Shown piece by piece: positions 12,507-24,770 of a stretch of DNA of 64,000 nucleotides. This DNA comes from Lithobates sylvaticus (taxonomy: Eukaryota; Chordata; Amphibia; Anura; Ranidae): assembly GCA_028564925.1 (NCBI GenBank), contig CM053026.1, positions 603,746,616 to 603,810,615 of the forward strand. Direction: 5' to 3'. The notes under the pieces are model-generated. The model was not told the origin of the DNA. It ran no database searches and worked only from the letters and a program-made list of their open reading frames with translations. The first letter of the stretch is position 1, and every line of letters starts with the position of its first letter. The position numbers and the translations under genes were made by a program.

Positions 12507-12838
12507 GGGGGTTACAGTGTTGGGGGGTCTGAACGAGGCACAAGGAAGTTAATTATCTTCCTCTTTCCTCCTCAGATCCCCCCACATTCCCTCTTCACTC
12601 CCCGATTCTCCACCTCTGAGCTGGTGAATCGGGGACTGTGAATTCTGACACAGATCGCCAGTGAAGCACTCAGATCGCAGCTTCATAAACTGGTCGTTTC
12701 TGTGTCATTCTATGAGGATTCTCCATGTGTGGAGATAATCGGCGGGAGAACAAGTTCAAACACTTCTCCCCAATTATCTCTTGTTCATAAACTATTTATA
12801 TGCTGTGATCACTGCTTCTTAAACGGACACCTGTGTCC

Positions 12839-13814
12839 AGAGCCGATCCGCCCTATACACTCACTATGCAAGATGCATAGGGCCCCGCCGCTGTGGGGGG
12901 GCCCCCCCAAGGGCGGATCGGCTCTGCTTCCCGAGCTCCAATCTCCTCCTCCCCTCCTCTTGTCACACAGCGGGAGTCAGAAGACCGCTGTGTCTCAGAG
13001 CTGACTGAAACCTTCGGCCAGCGCTATGACAAAGATCCCGCCCTCCTCCTAGACCAGCTCGTGTGATAGATACAGTGTTCTGTCTATCACACGAGCTGGT
13101 CTAGAAGGAGGGTGGGACTTTTGTCATAGTGCGGCATAACATTTCACATTGAGCTCCGTGACACAGCGGGAGATGCCTGCTGTGCGTAATCCACTGGCAC
13201 TGACTGGTGAGGCTACATTGATTGCCACAGTAAGACTGCAATGATGGGCACCATTAGGCTGCAATAATGATGGGCACAGTAAGGCTGCAATGATTGGCAT
13301 GGTGAGGCGGCAGTGATTGGCATGGTGAGGCGGCAGTGATTGGCATGGTGAGGCGGCAATGATTGGCATGGTGAGGTGGCAATTAACATGGCAAGGCTGC
13401 AATGATAGGCATGGTAAGGCTGCAATGATTGGCATGGTGAGATGGCAATGATGGACACGGTGAGGCTGCAATGATGGGCACGGTGAGGTGGCAATTATTA
13501 ACACGGTGAGGCTGCAATAATGGGCACGGCGAGGCTGCAATGATTGGCGCGGTGAGGATTTAAGGAAGTCTCTCTGGGGATCCTGATGTAGGGGGAGGCT
13601 CTCTGGGGACCCTGATGTAAGGAGGGGTTCTCTGAGGACACTGATGTAAGGGGAGCCCTCTGGGGACCCTGACGTAAGGGGAGGCTCTCTGAGGACCCTA
13701 ATGTAAGGAGGGAGGCTCTCTGGGGACCTATGCTCACGGCATCATGGGTCAGGTAGAGGGCCCCTTAGCAGAATTTTGCTTAGGGCCCCAGGGAGGTCAG
13801 GATCGGCACTGCCT
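12839..13814. mobile_element. TIR element with GAGCCGATCC-type ends, foldback core and two minisatellites
   Basis: Left end AGAGCCGATCC (12839) and right end GGATCGGCACTGCCT (to 13814) are imperfect inverted repeats. 13037-13117 is a strong hairpin with ~30-bp arms around GACCAGCTCGTGTGATAGA. 13200-13560 is a ~22-bp minisatellite (GGTGAGGCTGCAATGATGGG-like). 13560-13735 is a ~29-bp minisatellite (CTCTCTGGGGACCCTGATGT-like). No gene. Confidence 0.6.
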
Positions 13815-13834
13815 GTGTCTATAGATAAACTTCA

Positions 13835-14800
13835 ACCTTTTATCTCTGATCTGTTAGGAATTGTATGCATTTGGCAGAGCCGAGCGCTGGAGCCATAGCA
13901 ACCGATCAGCCAATCACAGATCTTCCTAGAAATGTCAAACTGATGCAGGAGAAATGTTGTGGCAGTTGCCTAGCAACATAACTGATGACCTCACAGTGCA
14001 CCTGTGTCTATAGATAAACTTCAACCAGTTGACTATGAGACGTAATCCCCATTCATTCCCATGTGTCAGTGCTGTGATAGTCTGAAAACTACTCCATCAT
14101 ACAGCACTACACACAAATACATTTTATATCCTTTTTGGATACACAGTGATGGTGTGGAATATAAGCCACTGGTCACCAATAGGGGGGATATATAATCTAT
14201 TGTTTACCAATAAGAAGATACAATGCAATACTTCTAAATATAATGGATCATAAATGTACCTTTTGGATCCCTACCCGCTTTGTTCTTTTTGCCACGGCGG
14301 AAAAAGACGCCGGGCATGAGCCCCAACCTGGCCAAAAAATGTCCGACGTTTGCCCTCAGGGATGGGATTCTGATGGGCAGTTTGGGAAGAATCTGTGTTA
14401 AGGTTGGGGCTTTGTTTTCATTCCCTGTCTGATCTCTGTAGGTTCCCCTTTGATGATTGAGGAACAGATTACATTTTTTTAATGATACGGTTCATTCTCC
14501 AAAAAAATCAAATTTCTCTTGGAGCTCAATAGAACACAACCTTCAGGCTTACCTTCAATCCGTAGACTGACTGGCTAACTCAGGTGCAGCTGAACTGTAG
14601 TGTCATTGGCCATGTGACCTGCACTTTGAGGTCATCAGTTATGTTGCTAGGCAACTGCAACTGCCACAACATTTCTCCTGCATCAGTTTGAAATTTCTAG
14701 GAAGATCTGTGATTGGTTGATCGGTTGCTATGGCTCCAGCGCTCGGCTCTGCCAAATCTATACAATGCATACAATTCCTAACAGATCAGAGATAAAATGT
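13835..14800. repeat. Foldback pair: ~165-180-bp inverted arms 620 bp apart
   Basis: 13835-14000 and 14620-14800 are inverted copies of one another; shared landmarks are CTCTGATCTGTTAGGAATTG, GAGCGCTGGAGCCATAGCAA and GTTGCCTAGCAACATAACTG. A 25-bp direct repeat beginning CTGTGTCTATAGATAAACTT occurs at 13813 and 14003, bordering the left arm. The spacer has no open frame of note. Probably an unclassified foldback element. Confidence 0.75.
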
Positions 14801-15390
14801 TTCCATTTCTGCTACCAGCCTGCTGCTTTTACATAAACAATCGAATACAGATATCATTCTTTTCTAGGTAAGTAACTGCTTCTTGCGGTGATATTGTCAG
14901 CAAAATAATTATTATTTAACCACTTCAGCCCGGACCAATTGTCAGCTTAAGGACCAGAGGTCTTTTTTTCAATTTCGCACTGCACTGCTTTAACTGGTAA
15001 TTGCGCGGTCATGCAATGTTGTAACCAAACGAAATGTGCGTCCTTTTCCCACAAATAGAGCTTTCTTTTGATGGTATTTGGTTGCCTCTGTGATTTTAAT
15101 TTGTTGGGCTATAAACGCAAAAAGACCGCAAATTTTGAAAAAAAAAAAGATATTTTCTACTTTTTTGTTATAAGAAAAATCGAATAAACTCAATTTTAGT
15201 CAAACATTTGGGCCAAAATGTATTCAGCCACATGTCTTTAGTAAAAAAAATGCCAATAAGCGTATATTTATTGGTTTGCGCAAAAGTTATAGCGTCTACA
15301 ACCTAGAGTACATTTTCTGGAATTTACACCGCTTTTAATTTATGACTGCCTATCTCATTTCTTGAGGTGCTAAAATGGCAGGGAAGTACA

Positions 15391-15435
<45 letters not shown>

Positions 15436-16125
15436 ATGACCCCATTTTGGAAAGTAGACACCCCAAGCTATTTGCTGAGAGGCATGTTTGAATATTTTTT
15501 TTTTTTTTTTTTAGTCCCAAGTGATTGAATAAAGACAAAAAAATAAATAAAAAATGTTTTTTTTTTCAAAAAGTTGACTAAATGATATATTGCGCACACA
15601 TGCCATGGTTATATGTAGAGATGCACCCCAAAATACATTTTGCTGCTTCTCCTGAGTATGGGGATACCACATGTGTGGAACTTTTTGGGAGCCTAGCTGC
15701 GCACGGGGCCCCGAAACCCAAGCACCGCCTTCAGGATTTCTAAGGGTGCAAATTTTTGATTTCACTCCTCACTACCTATCACAGTTTCGAAGGCCATAAA
15801 ATGCCAAAATAGCACAAAACCCCCCCAAATGGCCCCATTTTGGAAAGTAGACACCCCAAGCTATTTGCTGAGAGGCATGTTGAGTTCATGGAATATTTTA
15901 TATTTTGCCACAAGTTGCGGGAATATTACAAACATTTTTTTTTTTGCCCAAAGTTGTCACTAAATTATATATTGCCCACACATGCCATGGGCATATGTGG
16001 AATTACACCCCAAAATACATTCTGCTGCTTCTCCTGAGTACGGGGATACCACATGTGTGGGACTTTTTGGGAGCCTATCCGCATACGGGACCCCAAAAAC
16101 CAAGCAAAACCAATGGGCTCAACAT

Positions 16126-17650
16126 AGCTCAGCGAAGCTGGCCCCCCTACAATCAGCACAAATAAAAACTCAAGTGTGTTTCTTTAGTGCTACGTTTGTG
16201 CTGTAAAAATTTACATTTGTGCTGCTTTTATTTTTAAGATATTAGCAATTGTTTTTTCCAGACTGACATCACCTAGCCCCCCTACAACAGCCAAAAGGCA
16301 CGAAACTGGTCTCATTGGTTAGTGCTACGTTTGTGCTGTTTTGTGCTGCTAAAATTTCTGTTCTATCTTTTGTCGTTTTTTGCGTTATTAATGATTTATT
16401 AAAGGTCACCAAAGGTCACTCAGCCCCCCTACAACATCCAAATGACACAAAACTGGTCTCATTGGTTAGTGCTACGTTTGTGCTGTTTTGTGCTGCTAAC
16501 ATTTCCGTTCTATCTTTTGTCGTTTTTGCGTTATTAATGATTTATTAAAGGTCACTCAGCCCCCCTACAACCCTGCGATCGCTAACATTTTTTTTGTGGT
16601 AGCGTTTTGATTCAGTCGCTTCAGTCAGGAGCTTTTTTTTACCTGTGAATCTCAAAAAAAAAAAAAAAAAAAAAATAGTTGTCGTTTTATTGTTCTCTCT
16701 CTCACTCTATTCTCTCTCTATTGTTGCTCTTTTTTTACTCCATTCTATTCTGCAATGTTTTATTATGTTTTATCATGTTTTATCATGCTTGCTTTTCAGG
16801 TGTAATTTTGTTTACTGTGTTTTAGTGTTAAGCTTTTTTTTGTTTTCAGGTGCGCCATTCAGTTGCAACGCGGATTTATTTATCTTGACAGCAACAGCGT
16901 TTGCTCCCACGATACATAAAGCCGCGACTCCAACGCTGTAGGAGGTGATTTCACCACCACAGTTATATACAAGTTTATTTTATTTTAAAAATGTTCAAAC
17001 AAACCCAAAAATTTGAGCAATATAGTGCGTTTTAGTGCATTAAAATAAAAAAAAAGTGTATTTTTTTCCGCCCTACAATCAGCACAAATAAAAACTCAAG
17101 TGTGTTTCTTTAGTGCTATGTTTGTGCTGTTTTGTGCCATAAAAATTTACATTTGTGCTGCTTTTATTTTTAAGATATTAGCTTTTTTTTTTCCTAGACT
17201 ATGACATCACCTAGCCCCCCTATAACAACCAAATGACACGAAACTGGTCTTGTTGGTTAGTGCTATGTTTGTGCTGTTTTGTGCTGCTAAAATTTCTGTT
17301 CTATCTTCTGTCGTTTTTGCGTTATTAATGATTTATTAAAGGTCACCAAAGGTCACTCAGCCCCCCTACAACACCCAAATCACACGAAACTGGTCTCGTT
17401 GGTCAGTGCTACGTTTGTGCTGGTTTGTGCTGCTAACATTTTTATTTGTGCTGTTATGGTTTTTAAGTTATAACAGCTTGTTTATATTTGCTAACACCCC
17501 ACCCATTTTGCACCCCATGTTATTAAATCTTAAAAACAAACATACAATTTGTTAGTGCTACGTTTGTGCTTTTTTGTGTCAAAAAAAACAATTTTTGTAA
17601 AAAAAAAAAATTATGCTGCTTTTATTTTTAAAATAATAGCAATTATTTAT
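16126..17650 (+). repeat. Modular array around GTGCTACGTTTGTGCTG, forward arm
   Basis: ~140-165-bp modules containing CCCCCCTACAAC, GAAACTGGTCTCATTGGTTA, GTGCTACGTTTGTGCTG and GTTATTAATGATTTATTAAA repeat in the same order (about 16290, 16425, 17210, 17355, 17530). They are interrupted at 16570-16990 by piggyBac-derived and T-rich sequence. The first ~430 bp match the reverse arm ending at 19834. Confidence 0.8.
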
Positions 17651-17859
17651 TTTCCAGACAATGACATCACCCCGCCCTCCTGTCACGTACCTAGTTAGCG
17701 AGCTCCTGGTTAGACAGCAGCCATGGGAGCACAGCGAGGTATGAGTGCCTGTGATCAGTCCAGTAGACTGCGTGGTGGCAGCAGTCAGCAGGTGGATGTG
17801 GCAGCAGAACCGGCTGGTGGCAGATGAGCTGGCACTAGCTGTGTGAAGTTGGCACCCCC

Positions 17860-18265
17860 ATATTCATGTGTGCCGCATTTGTGCTGATTTGTGCCGCAAA
17901 AATGAGCGTTTGTGCCGGTTCAGTTTCTGAGATATTGTGCGTTTTATAGTTGCTGAAACCCCGCTACTTTACACCCATGTTGCTGAATTTTAAAAACAAA
18001 CACGCCATTCGTTTGTGCCGCATTTGTGCTGGTTTGTGCTGCAAAAAAAAACGTTTGTGCCGCTTTGGTTTCGGAGATATTGTGCGTTATAGTTGCTTAA
18101 ACCCGCGCACTTTGCAACCCATGTTGTTGAATTTTAAAAACAAGCGCACCATTGGTTTGTGCCGCATGTGTGCTGGTTTGTGCCGCAAAAATAAACTTTT
18201 GTGCCGCTTTGGTTTCGGAGATATTGTGCGTTATATGTTGCCAAACCACACTGACTTTACACCTC
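17860..18265 (+). repeat. Three tandem ~125-bp units with TTTGTGCCGCATTTGTGCTG
   Basis: Units begin near 17870, 18012 and 18150. Each has the TTTGTGCCGC core, a GAGATATTGTGCGTT block and CACCCATGTTGCTGAATTTT. They resemble the neighbouring modules in their TTTGTGCTG motif but are a distinct, GC-richer subfamily. Confidence 0.75.
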
Positions 18266-18975
18266 GTTATTAAATCTTACATACAGATCCTATACTCAGC
18301 TTGGGTTTCCTTAATGTAATGCTCCTCCCACTGTAACGGGCACTGCACTTCATACTGTACCCTGGTAAAGGCATGACCATTGTAGAGCCAATAATTGCCA
18401 GACCAACCCCATACTCCCTCCCGCCCGTACCATTAAGTCCCATTAATGGAGACCACACCATAAATGGAGTGAAAAATTGGCTGTAGGAGCATCTTTATTA
18501 ACAAATAAACTTAAATGAACATAAACCGTAAAAAGCATTTATTAACGACATTACCACCGCCGCATGTACATATACGTCGGCAGAATGGCACGGACAGGCA
18601 TATGGGCGTACAGATACGTCCCTTTGAATTTGCCGTGCCATTCGCGTGCGTGTCTGTCGCAAGCTTCGCAAGGCGGGTCGCGGGTCCCGTGGACTCGATC
18701 GCCACAGGGATACCTATACATTTTTGGGAAATATTTATTATAGCAAAAAGTAAAAAATAATGTGTTTTTTTGTTTATAGCGCAAAAAATAAAAACCACAG
18801 AGGTGATCAAATACCACCAAAAGAAAGTTCTATTTGTGGGAAAAAAAGGACGCCAATTTTGTTTGGGAACCACGTCGCACGACCGCACAATTGTCAGTTA
18901 AAGCGACGCAGTGCCGAATCGCAAAAAGGGGCCTGGTCCTTTGGCTGCAAATTGGTCTGGGGCTTAAGTGGTTAA

Positions 18976-19834
18976 TTAATAACACAAAAATGATAAAAGA
19001 TAGAACGGAAATTTTAGCAGCACAAAACAGCACAAACGTAGCACTAACCAATGAGACCAGTTTTGTGCCATTTGGCTGTTATAGGGGGGCTAGGTGATGT
19101 CATAGTCTTGAAAAAAAAAAGCTAATATCTTAAAAATAAAAGCAGCACAAATGTACATTTTTATGGCACAAAACAGCACAAACATAGCACTAAAGAAACA
19201 CACTTGAGTTTTTATTTGTGCTGATTGTAGGGCGGAAAAGTGAGTGGGGTTTGAAAAAAAAATAAATAAACTGTTATAACTTAAAAACCATAACAGCAGA
19301 AATAAAAATTTTAGCAGCACAAACCAGCACAAACGTAGCACTAACCAAGTTTTGTGTCATTTGGGTGTTGTAGGGGGGCTACGTGACCTTTGCTGACCTT
19401 TAATAAATAATTAATAATGCAAAAACAACAAAAGATAGAACAGAAATTTTAGCAGCACAAAACAGCACAAACGTAGCACTAACCAACGAGACCAGTTTTG
19501 TGTCATTTGGATGTTGTAGGGGGGCTGAGTGACCTTTGGTGACCTCTAATAAATCATTAATAACGCAAAAAACGACAAAAGATAGAACAGAAATTTTAGC
19601 AGCACAAAACAGCACAAACGTAGCACTAACCAATGAGACCAGTTTCGTGCCCTTTGGCTGTTGTAGGGGGGCTAGGTGATGTCATAGTCTGGAAAAAACA
19701 ATTGCTAATATCTTAAAAATAAAAGCAGCACAAATGTAAATTTTTACAGCACAAAACAGCACAAACGTAGCACTAAAGAAACACACTTGAGTTTTTATTT
19801 GTGCTGATTGTAGGGGGGCCAGCTTCGCTGAGCT
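18976..19834 (-). repeat. Modular array around GTGCTACGTTTGTGCTG, reverse arm
   Basis: Same modules as 16126-17650 in opposite orientation. The outermost ~450 bp (19834 back to about 19380) are near identical by eye to 16126-16560, including the AGCTCAGCGAAGCTGG edge. It begins exactly at the TTAA that closes the 14920-18971 element, inside the module's ATTAATAACG block. Confidence 0.8.
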
Positions 19835-19951
19835 CACCAACCTGGTTTGGAAGTCTGATAAAGGCTGTATGTGTCTTGAGACTAGATGGACAAATACAAA
19901 GTTATTGACAGCCACCATGCATGCATTCCAACTGTGTATTTAGCTCTTTAA

Positions 19952-20385
19952 AGCCGAGTTCCACCCAAAAATGGAACTTCCGCTTTATGTGTTGGTGACC
20001 CCCTGGCATGCCACATTTGGCATGTCATTTTTTTGGGGGGGTACACTCTTTTTAGAGTGTTCCAGCTCCCACTTCCTCCCGGGCGCCGGAAGCAAGTTCA
20101 CCTCACCCCCCACCCCCTCTACAATCATCTGGGACACGTCACAGGTCCCAGATGATTGTCCGGCCAGTCACAGTGCGTCTCGCACATGCGCAGTGCGTGT
20201 CCGGCTGTGGAGCCACAGCCGGGCACCCACAGTGACAATGCCGGCACCATGGAGAGGAGGGGGAGAGGAACTGGGCTTCGTTCGTCAGCATCGCTGGACC
20301 ATAGGACAGGTGAGTGTCCGATTTAATAAAAGTCAGCAGCTACACTTTTTGTAGCTGCTGACTTTTATATGGGTGTACCTCCGCT
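19952..20385. mobile_element. TTAA MITE, AGCGGAGTTCCACCC family
   Basis: TTAA at 19948-19951 and 20386-20389. Ends AGCCGAGTTCCACCC and (inward) AGCGGAGGTACACCC. The centre has a CATCTGGGAC...GTCCCAGATG hairpin, and AAAGTCAGCAGCTAC arms lie near the right end. Same family as 40518-47962 and 49826-50296, though clearly diverged from those. Confidence 0.85.
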
Positions 20386-20951
20386 TTAAGGAGAGGGAAA
20401 AAATCATCAGAAAAGTATATTGCATCTTGCATAGTTAGTCAGTCAGGTTGAAAAAAGACCAAGTTCAACCAAATAAAATTAAATACAATCCCATATACAC
20501 AAACCTACACCCACAGTTGCTATCTATAAACTAGTGTCCAGACTAAACATCTACATTTACTTTGAGTGTACAGTAATTGCAAATGATGTATGACTATGCC
20601 ACTTTTTTTTTTTACCCTTGCAATTTTCATTAGCCTTTTCTAAACCTGCTGTTGATTTGCAAATGCAGTTACAGTAGAGTAGGATCGTGACAATATGGGA
20701 GGGATCCACTCACGCGATGCGTGATTGGCAGCTGGCTCTTCCACCACTGACAGTCAGAGCCAGCTGCTCCTGCCCTCTTTCCTGCCCACTGCTCCAGTGA
20801 CAATTGGTGGGGCAGAGTGTAGAGTAGTGAATGACAGTCGCCCCTCTCTGCTCTGAGCAAACTGAGCAGTCAGTGGTCATGTGTTCTTTCAGTTCCCTCA
20901 GATCGCTCAGTTCTCAGGCTTAGAGCCAGCGTGCGACACCTTCAGGATCAC

Positions 20952-20984
<33 letters not shown>

Positions 20985-21253
20985 CTGCGGGGGGGGGGGC
21001 GTGATCTGAGAGCACTCTATGTCCTCCAGCACCCACCGATCGTTGGTAAACCACACAGAACGGGAATCTGCCTATGTAAACAACGCAGATCGCCGTTCTG
21101 ACAGGCGGGGCGGGGGTTGGGGATGGATTCTGTGTTCCTGCAAAGCTCTTCCCCTAGTGAAAGCGCCACACTGTACACACAAAATCACTGGCTAGGCACA
21201 CAGTTAACCCTTTGATCACCCTATATGTTTAATCCCTTCTCAGCCAGTGTCAA

Positions 21254-21284
<31 letters not shown>

Positions 21285-22281
21285 CACGATTTATATAGCG
21301 ACAACAGTTTACGCAGCACTTTACAATGTAGAGGGGGGACAGCACAATTACAGTACAATACAGAAGGGACAGGAGGGCCCTGCTCGTAGAACTTACATTC
21401 TAAAGGGAGGGGGGTGGTGGTACAAAAGGTAATAGATGTGGGGAATGATTTGATGAGGGAGGCTCTGGGACAGTTATTAGGTGGGTGTGGGATAGGCTTC
21501 CCTGAATAAGTGAGTTTTCAGGGATCTCCTAAAGGTGGACAGGTTAGGGGCTGTTCGGATATACCGGGGCAGGGAGTTCCAGAGGATGGGAGAGGCTCTG
21601 GAGAAGTCCTGAAGCATGAGAGGAGGTAACAGTACAATGACACTGCATATTTTTTAGCACTGACCACTGTATTGGTATCACTGGTTCTAACAAATTGTCA
21701 GTTAGTGCCGATTGTCAGCCGCAATATCGCAGTCCTGCTAGATGTGGTTGATTGCCACCATTACTATTATAAAAAAAAAAAATCCATAAATAATTATCAT
21801 AGTTTTGTAGACGCTATAACGTTCACATAAACCAATCGATATACACTTATTGCCATTTTTTTTTAACAAAAAAACATGTAGCAGAATATATATTGGCCTA
21901 AATTTAGAAAGAAAATCTTTTTTTTTTTTTTCCATTTTTTTTTTTTTTATTAGATATGTTTTATAGCTAAAAGTCTAAATCTGTACAGTTACAGAAGTAG
22001 TTACTTTTCCGGAGCTGTACTATCCATTACTCCATCGTCTTCAAAAATGTTAATGCATCTTGATATTTTATCTTTAATATGCAAACAATGTATTGGTATC
22101 TTTCTTCTTGCGTTTTACATTTTCATTGCTTTACTTATGTTTACATAATTTACAGTGGCTATTGCTAACATTTTATATGTTTTTTTATGTATATGCATGT
22201 ATTTACTGCTGTTAGAAAAAGACCATGTAAAATTGTGTTTTATTAAACACAAGATAAAGTATCTAATCCTATTTTTTCCAG
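20386..22281. other. TMEM144 intron tail with small interspersed repeats
   Basis: 20400-20520 resembles a widespread frog repeat (GTTAGTCAGTCAGGTTGAAA). 20700-20930 is unclassified. 20957-20983 is (TA)n followed by a G run. 21255-21283 is (ATT)n leading into a dispersed repeat (TTTATATAGCGACAACAGTT) to about 21620. 21640-21960 is a decayed relative of the element at 51045-51807. No gene-like frame before the exon at 22282. Confidence 0.6.
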
Positions 22282-22362
22282 ATTTGGCATGTTTGGAATA
22301 GATCCAGAAGTAGTTCACAGGCCGTATTTAAACTATACAGGAGCTGGACTTTCTGTAATAAG
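22282..22362 (+). CDS. TMEM144: TMEM144 coding exon, window exon 1
   Basis: 81 bp. The acceptor is TTTTTTCCAG ending at 22281; the donor GTAATG begins at 22363. The first base completes a codon from the previous, unseen exon. The frame gives FGMFGIDPEVVHRPYLNY and then TGAGLSVI, a loop followed by the start of a membrane segment. The exon leaves two bases (AG) for the next one. Confidence 0.93.
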
Positions 22363-22548
22363 GTAATGTTTATCATTTGTTACATGAGCATTTTTATGTG
22401 TTTTGGAAACTCCATGTGTATTGTTTATAATATCTATATTATTGTCATTTTAAATTCATGAAATGTCATGTTTTCACAGAATTCTTTTAATGAGATTATT
22501 TGTTGCTTGCGTTATAAGATTAATATGTGCGGAATATTTGTTTTACAG

Positions 22549-22630
22549 TGCAATTATTTTCCTGTTTGTGAAAACTGACATTAAACCTGTTACATCTGAA
22601 TCAGAAACAGCTCCACTTCTAATGAATAGT
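22549..22630 (+). CDS. TMEM144: TMEM144 coding exon, window exon 2
   Basis: 82 bp. Acceptor TTTTACAG to 22548, donor GTATGT from 22631. It completes Ser and gives SAIIFLFVKTDIKPV followed by a polar loop SESETAPLLMNS. It ends in phase 0, just before the 27.85-kb intron. Confidence 0.93.
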
Positions 22631-23059
22631 GTATGTATTACAAAGTCCAAGCATTGTTTATTGCTTGCTTTTATGTGCCATGTATTCCACACAAAGCGTT
22701 CCCATCTTATTGTCAGACAGAGCTAGTTAAAGAGGAAAGACCTTACCTATAACTGTTTTTGTTTTTTTTAAGGTTTACATATATGCATTAGTGTGGGCAG
22801 TATAACCGTTTAATCTAGAGAACCAGCCAAGGTCCAGTGATCCTTATGGATACAGTTTGAGTTTATTTATATGCGCTAATAAACCTGCATCTCCTAATGC
22901 ATTTTCACATGCCTGAATCAAAACTTGTGATGTGCATTTTAGCATGCTATATAGCATTTTGGATCATTTGTTTGTTTGGCAAAGTAAGTGAAAAACGTTC
23001 AATATGACAAGCAATGGTACAAATAATTTTATACAGGCACAAAACATGTGACACAGAAA

Positions 23060-23395
23060 CCATGGCCCAGTATCCAATAAAAACAGTTTTTTATTGTGCA
23101 ATTTCACTTACAAGAATCAAAAACAGCATAATGCAGCTATCATAACACTTGCCCTGACGCCCTCAGCTTGTGGCGTGCGTGATGACATCACAGGTAGGCT
23201 CCCCCTGACGTGTTTCATGTGAATGCATTTGTTCAAGCGAACACAGCAAGCTGTGAAACGCATAGGGTGGAGCCTACCTGGGACGTCACCAAGCAAGTGT
23301 TATGATAGTTGCATTACACTGATTGTTTCTGATGCTTTTGAGAAAAATTGCACAATAAAATGTGTGTTGTTTGTTTTGTTTTTTGTTTTTTTTAT
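23060..23395. mobile_element. Foldback MITE
   Basis: Inverted arms of ~90 bp: TTATTGTGCAATTTC...TATCATAACACTTGC (about 23083-23155) against GCAAGTGTTATGATAG...AAATTGCACAATAAA (about 23292-23360). The loop has a second hairpin (AGGTAGGCTCC ... GGAGCCTACCT) and a GAAACGCATAGG block common in frog MITEs. No coding sequence. Confidence 0.7.
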
Positions 23396-23579
23396 TTGAT
23401 ACTGGGCCATGGATTCTGTGTAATGTTCTTTCCGAGTGACATTATGCTTTGATCGATGTGGTGACTTTCTGGAGTCCAAAGCGTGGTTGAGCACTTTGGA
23501 AGATATCTTATTTCGTTGGATCCTTCACGGCATAAGTCTTGATATAGATAGATATCTCTATCTATATCTCTAATAATAC

Positions 23580-23599
23580 CTGTGTGTGTGTGTGCGCAC

Positions 23600-23633
<34 letters not shown>

Positions 23634-23675
23634 GTATATATGTATAATATAATATAATATATATAATATAATATA

Positions 23676-23760
<85 letters not shown>
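23580..23760. repeat. TG/TA microsatellite
   Basis: TGTGTG, then (TA)n with TATAATATAA interruptions, then GTGTGTGTG and (TA)n directly abutting the Tigger-like MITE. Confidence 0.95.
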
Positions 23761-24129
23761 CAGTAAACCCCCGCTCTATCGCGGTTCAGTTTTTGCGGTC
23801 CCGGTATATCGCGGTATTTTAATTAGGACCTGTTATTCTGATATTGCACTAATATTTCGCCATTTTGCAGTTATGTACTCTATTTTTTTACTGTACAGTA
23901 TACTGTACTGTTAAGACGATATTTTTATGTTTTAAAAATCCTCTTGATCTCTCTCTCTATCTTTTATGCATTTCTATTGCATAAAAGTGTGTTTAAAGAC
24001 CTTTAAATGCTATCAAAAAATTAACAAAACATGCCTAGGGTGTAATTAAATAGGGTCTCTCTATTTCGCGGTTTTTCACTTTTCGCGGGTGGGTCCGGAA
24101 CATAACCCCAGCGATGGAGGGGGGTTTAC

Positions 24130-24131
<2 letters not shown>
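23761..24131. mobile_element. Tigger/pogo-like MITE inserted in a TA tract
   Basis: Terminal inverted repeats CAGTAAACCCCCGCTCTATC (start) and, inverted, CAGTAAACCCCCCTCCATCG (end) with CGCGG-type inner bases. It sits inside (TA)n DNA, in keeping with TA-target mariner-type transposition. Too short for a transposase. Confidence 0.8.

Positions 24132-24136
<5 letters not shown>

Positions 24137-24219
<83 letters not shown>
24137..24219. repeat. (TA)n microsatellite
   Basis: Forty-one TA units, the right continuation of the tract that received the Tigger-like MITE. Confidence 0.97.
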
Positions 24220-24224
<5 letters not shown>

Positions 24225-24389
24225 ATTTTATTCACTTTATTCCATTAATTTTGGATATTGTATTTTTTATTTATTGCACATAAGTTGTATGTGTTTTTGC
24301 ACTTTATGGATTTGAGGAATTTATGATTTTTTAAGTATAGTATGAAAAATGTATTTGATTGCACTTGACACGTCAATTTGTGTAAAATT

Positions 24390-24770
24390 TTTGATGAAGT
24401 GAAAAACTTTTGCATGGAATCCACCAGGTCTGTAATTGCCTCCCTCCATCTGGGAGACTTCATGGCCTCTGTGGAAATCAAGGATTCTTACTTGTATGCC
24501 CCCATCTTTCCAGCACATCAACACTACCTGTAATTTCCTTTGAGAACCATACACAACCAGTTTGTAGCCCTTCCCTGTCTGTCCACTGCACCTCACCAAG
24601 GTTCTAGCCCTGTGTCTGGCTCTGTTATGCTCACAGGTGTTCCAATCATGGGCTATCTAGATGACCTCCTGCTCAGAGACCATTCAAACCAGATCCTGTC
24701 AGTCAATTTCCAAAATACTGTTCAGATTCTACAGGTGTGGTTGGATCACGAACCATCAGATGTCGGTGAT
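24390..24770 (+). mobile_element. DIRS-type fragment, reverse-transcriptase part (fossil)
   Basis: Contains short blocks typical of DIRS reverse transcriptase (SVEIKDSYLYAPIF, MGYLDDLLLRDHSN). Broken and incomplete. The RNase H-type fragment at 27918-28170 may be the other half of the same insertion. Confidence 0.7.

Larger units (their letters stand above)
14920..18971. mobile_element. piggyBac-type composite non-autonomous element
   Basis: TTAA at 14916-14919 and 18972-18975 border long inverted ends (CCACTTCAGCCC... and CCACTTAAGCCC... inward), similar for over 200 bp (14920-15170 against 18971-18720). Inside are: a near-duplicate pair 15340-15780 / 15780-16100 (both with GGAAAGTAGACACCCCAAGC); a C43 run at 15391-15433; one arm of the GTGCTACGTTTGTGCTG array; and, at 16570-16655, a piece matching the region upstream of the piggyBac transposase at 1245-1318. 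No transposase remains. Whether the two ends belonged to one insertion is uncertain because related arrays lie both inside and just outside. Confidence 0.65.

Noticed and set aside
15391-15433. 43-base poly-C run as a functional site
   Set aside because: Homopolymer within repeat DNA; its length may be an assembly or sequencing artefact.
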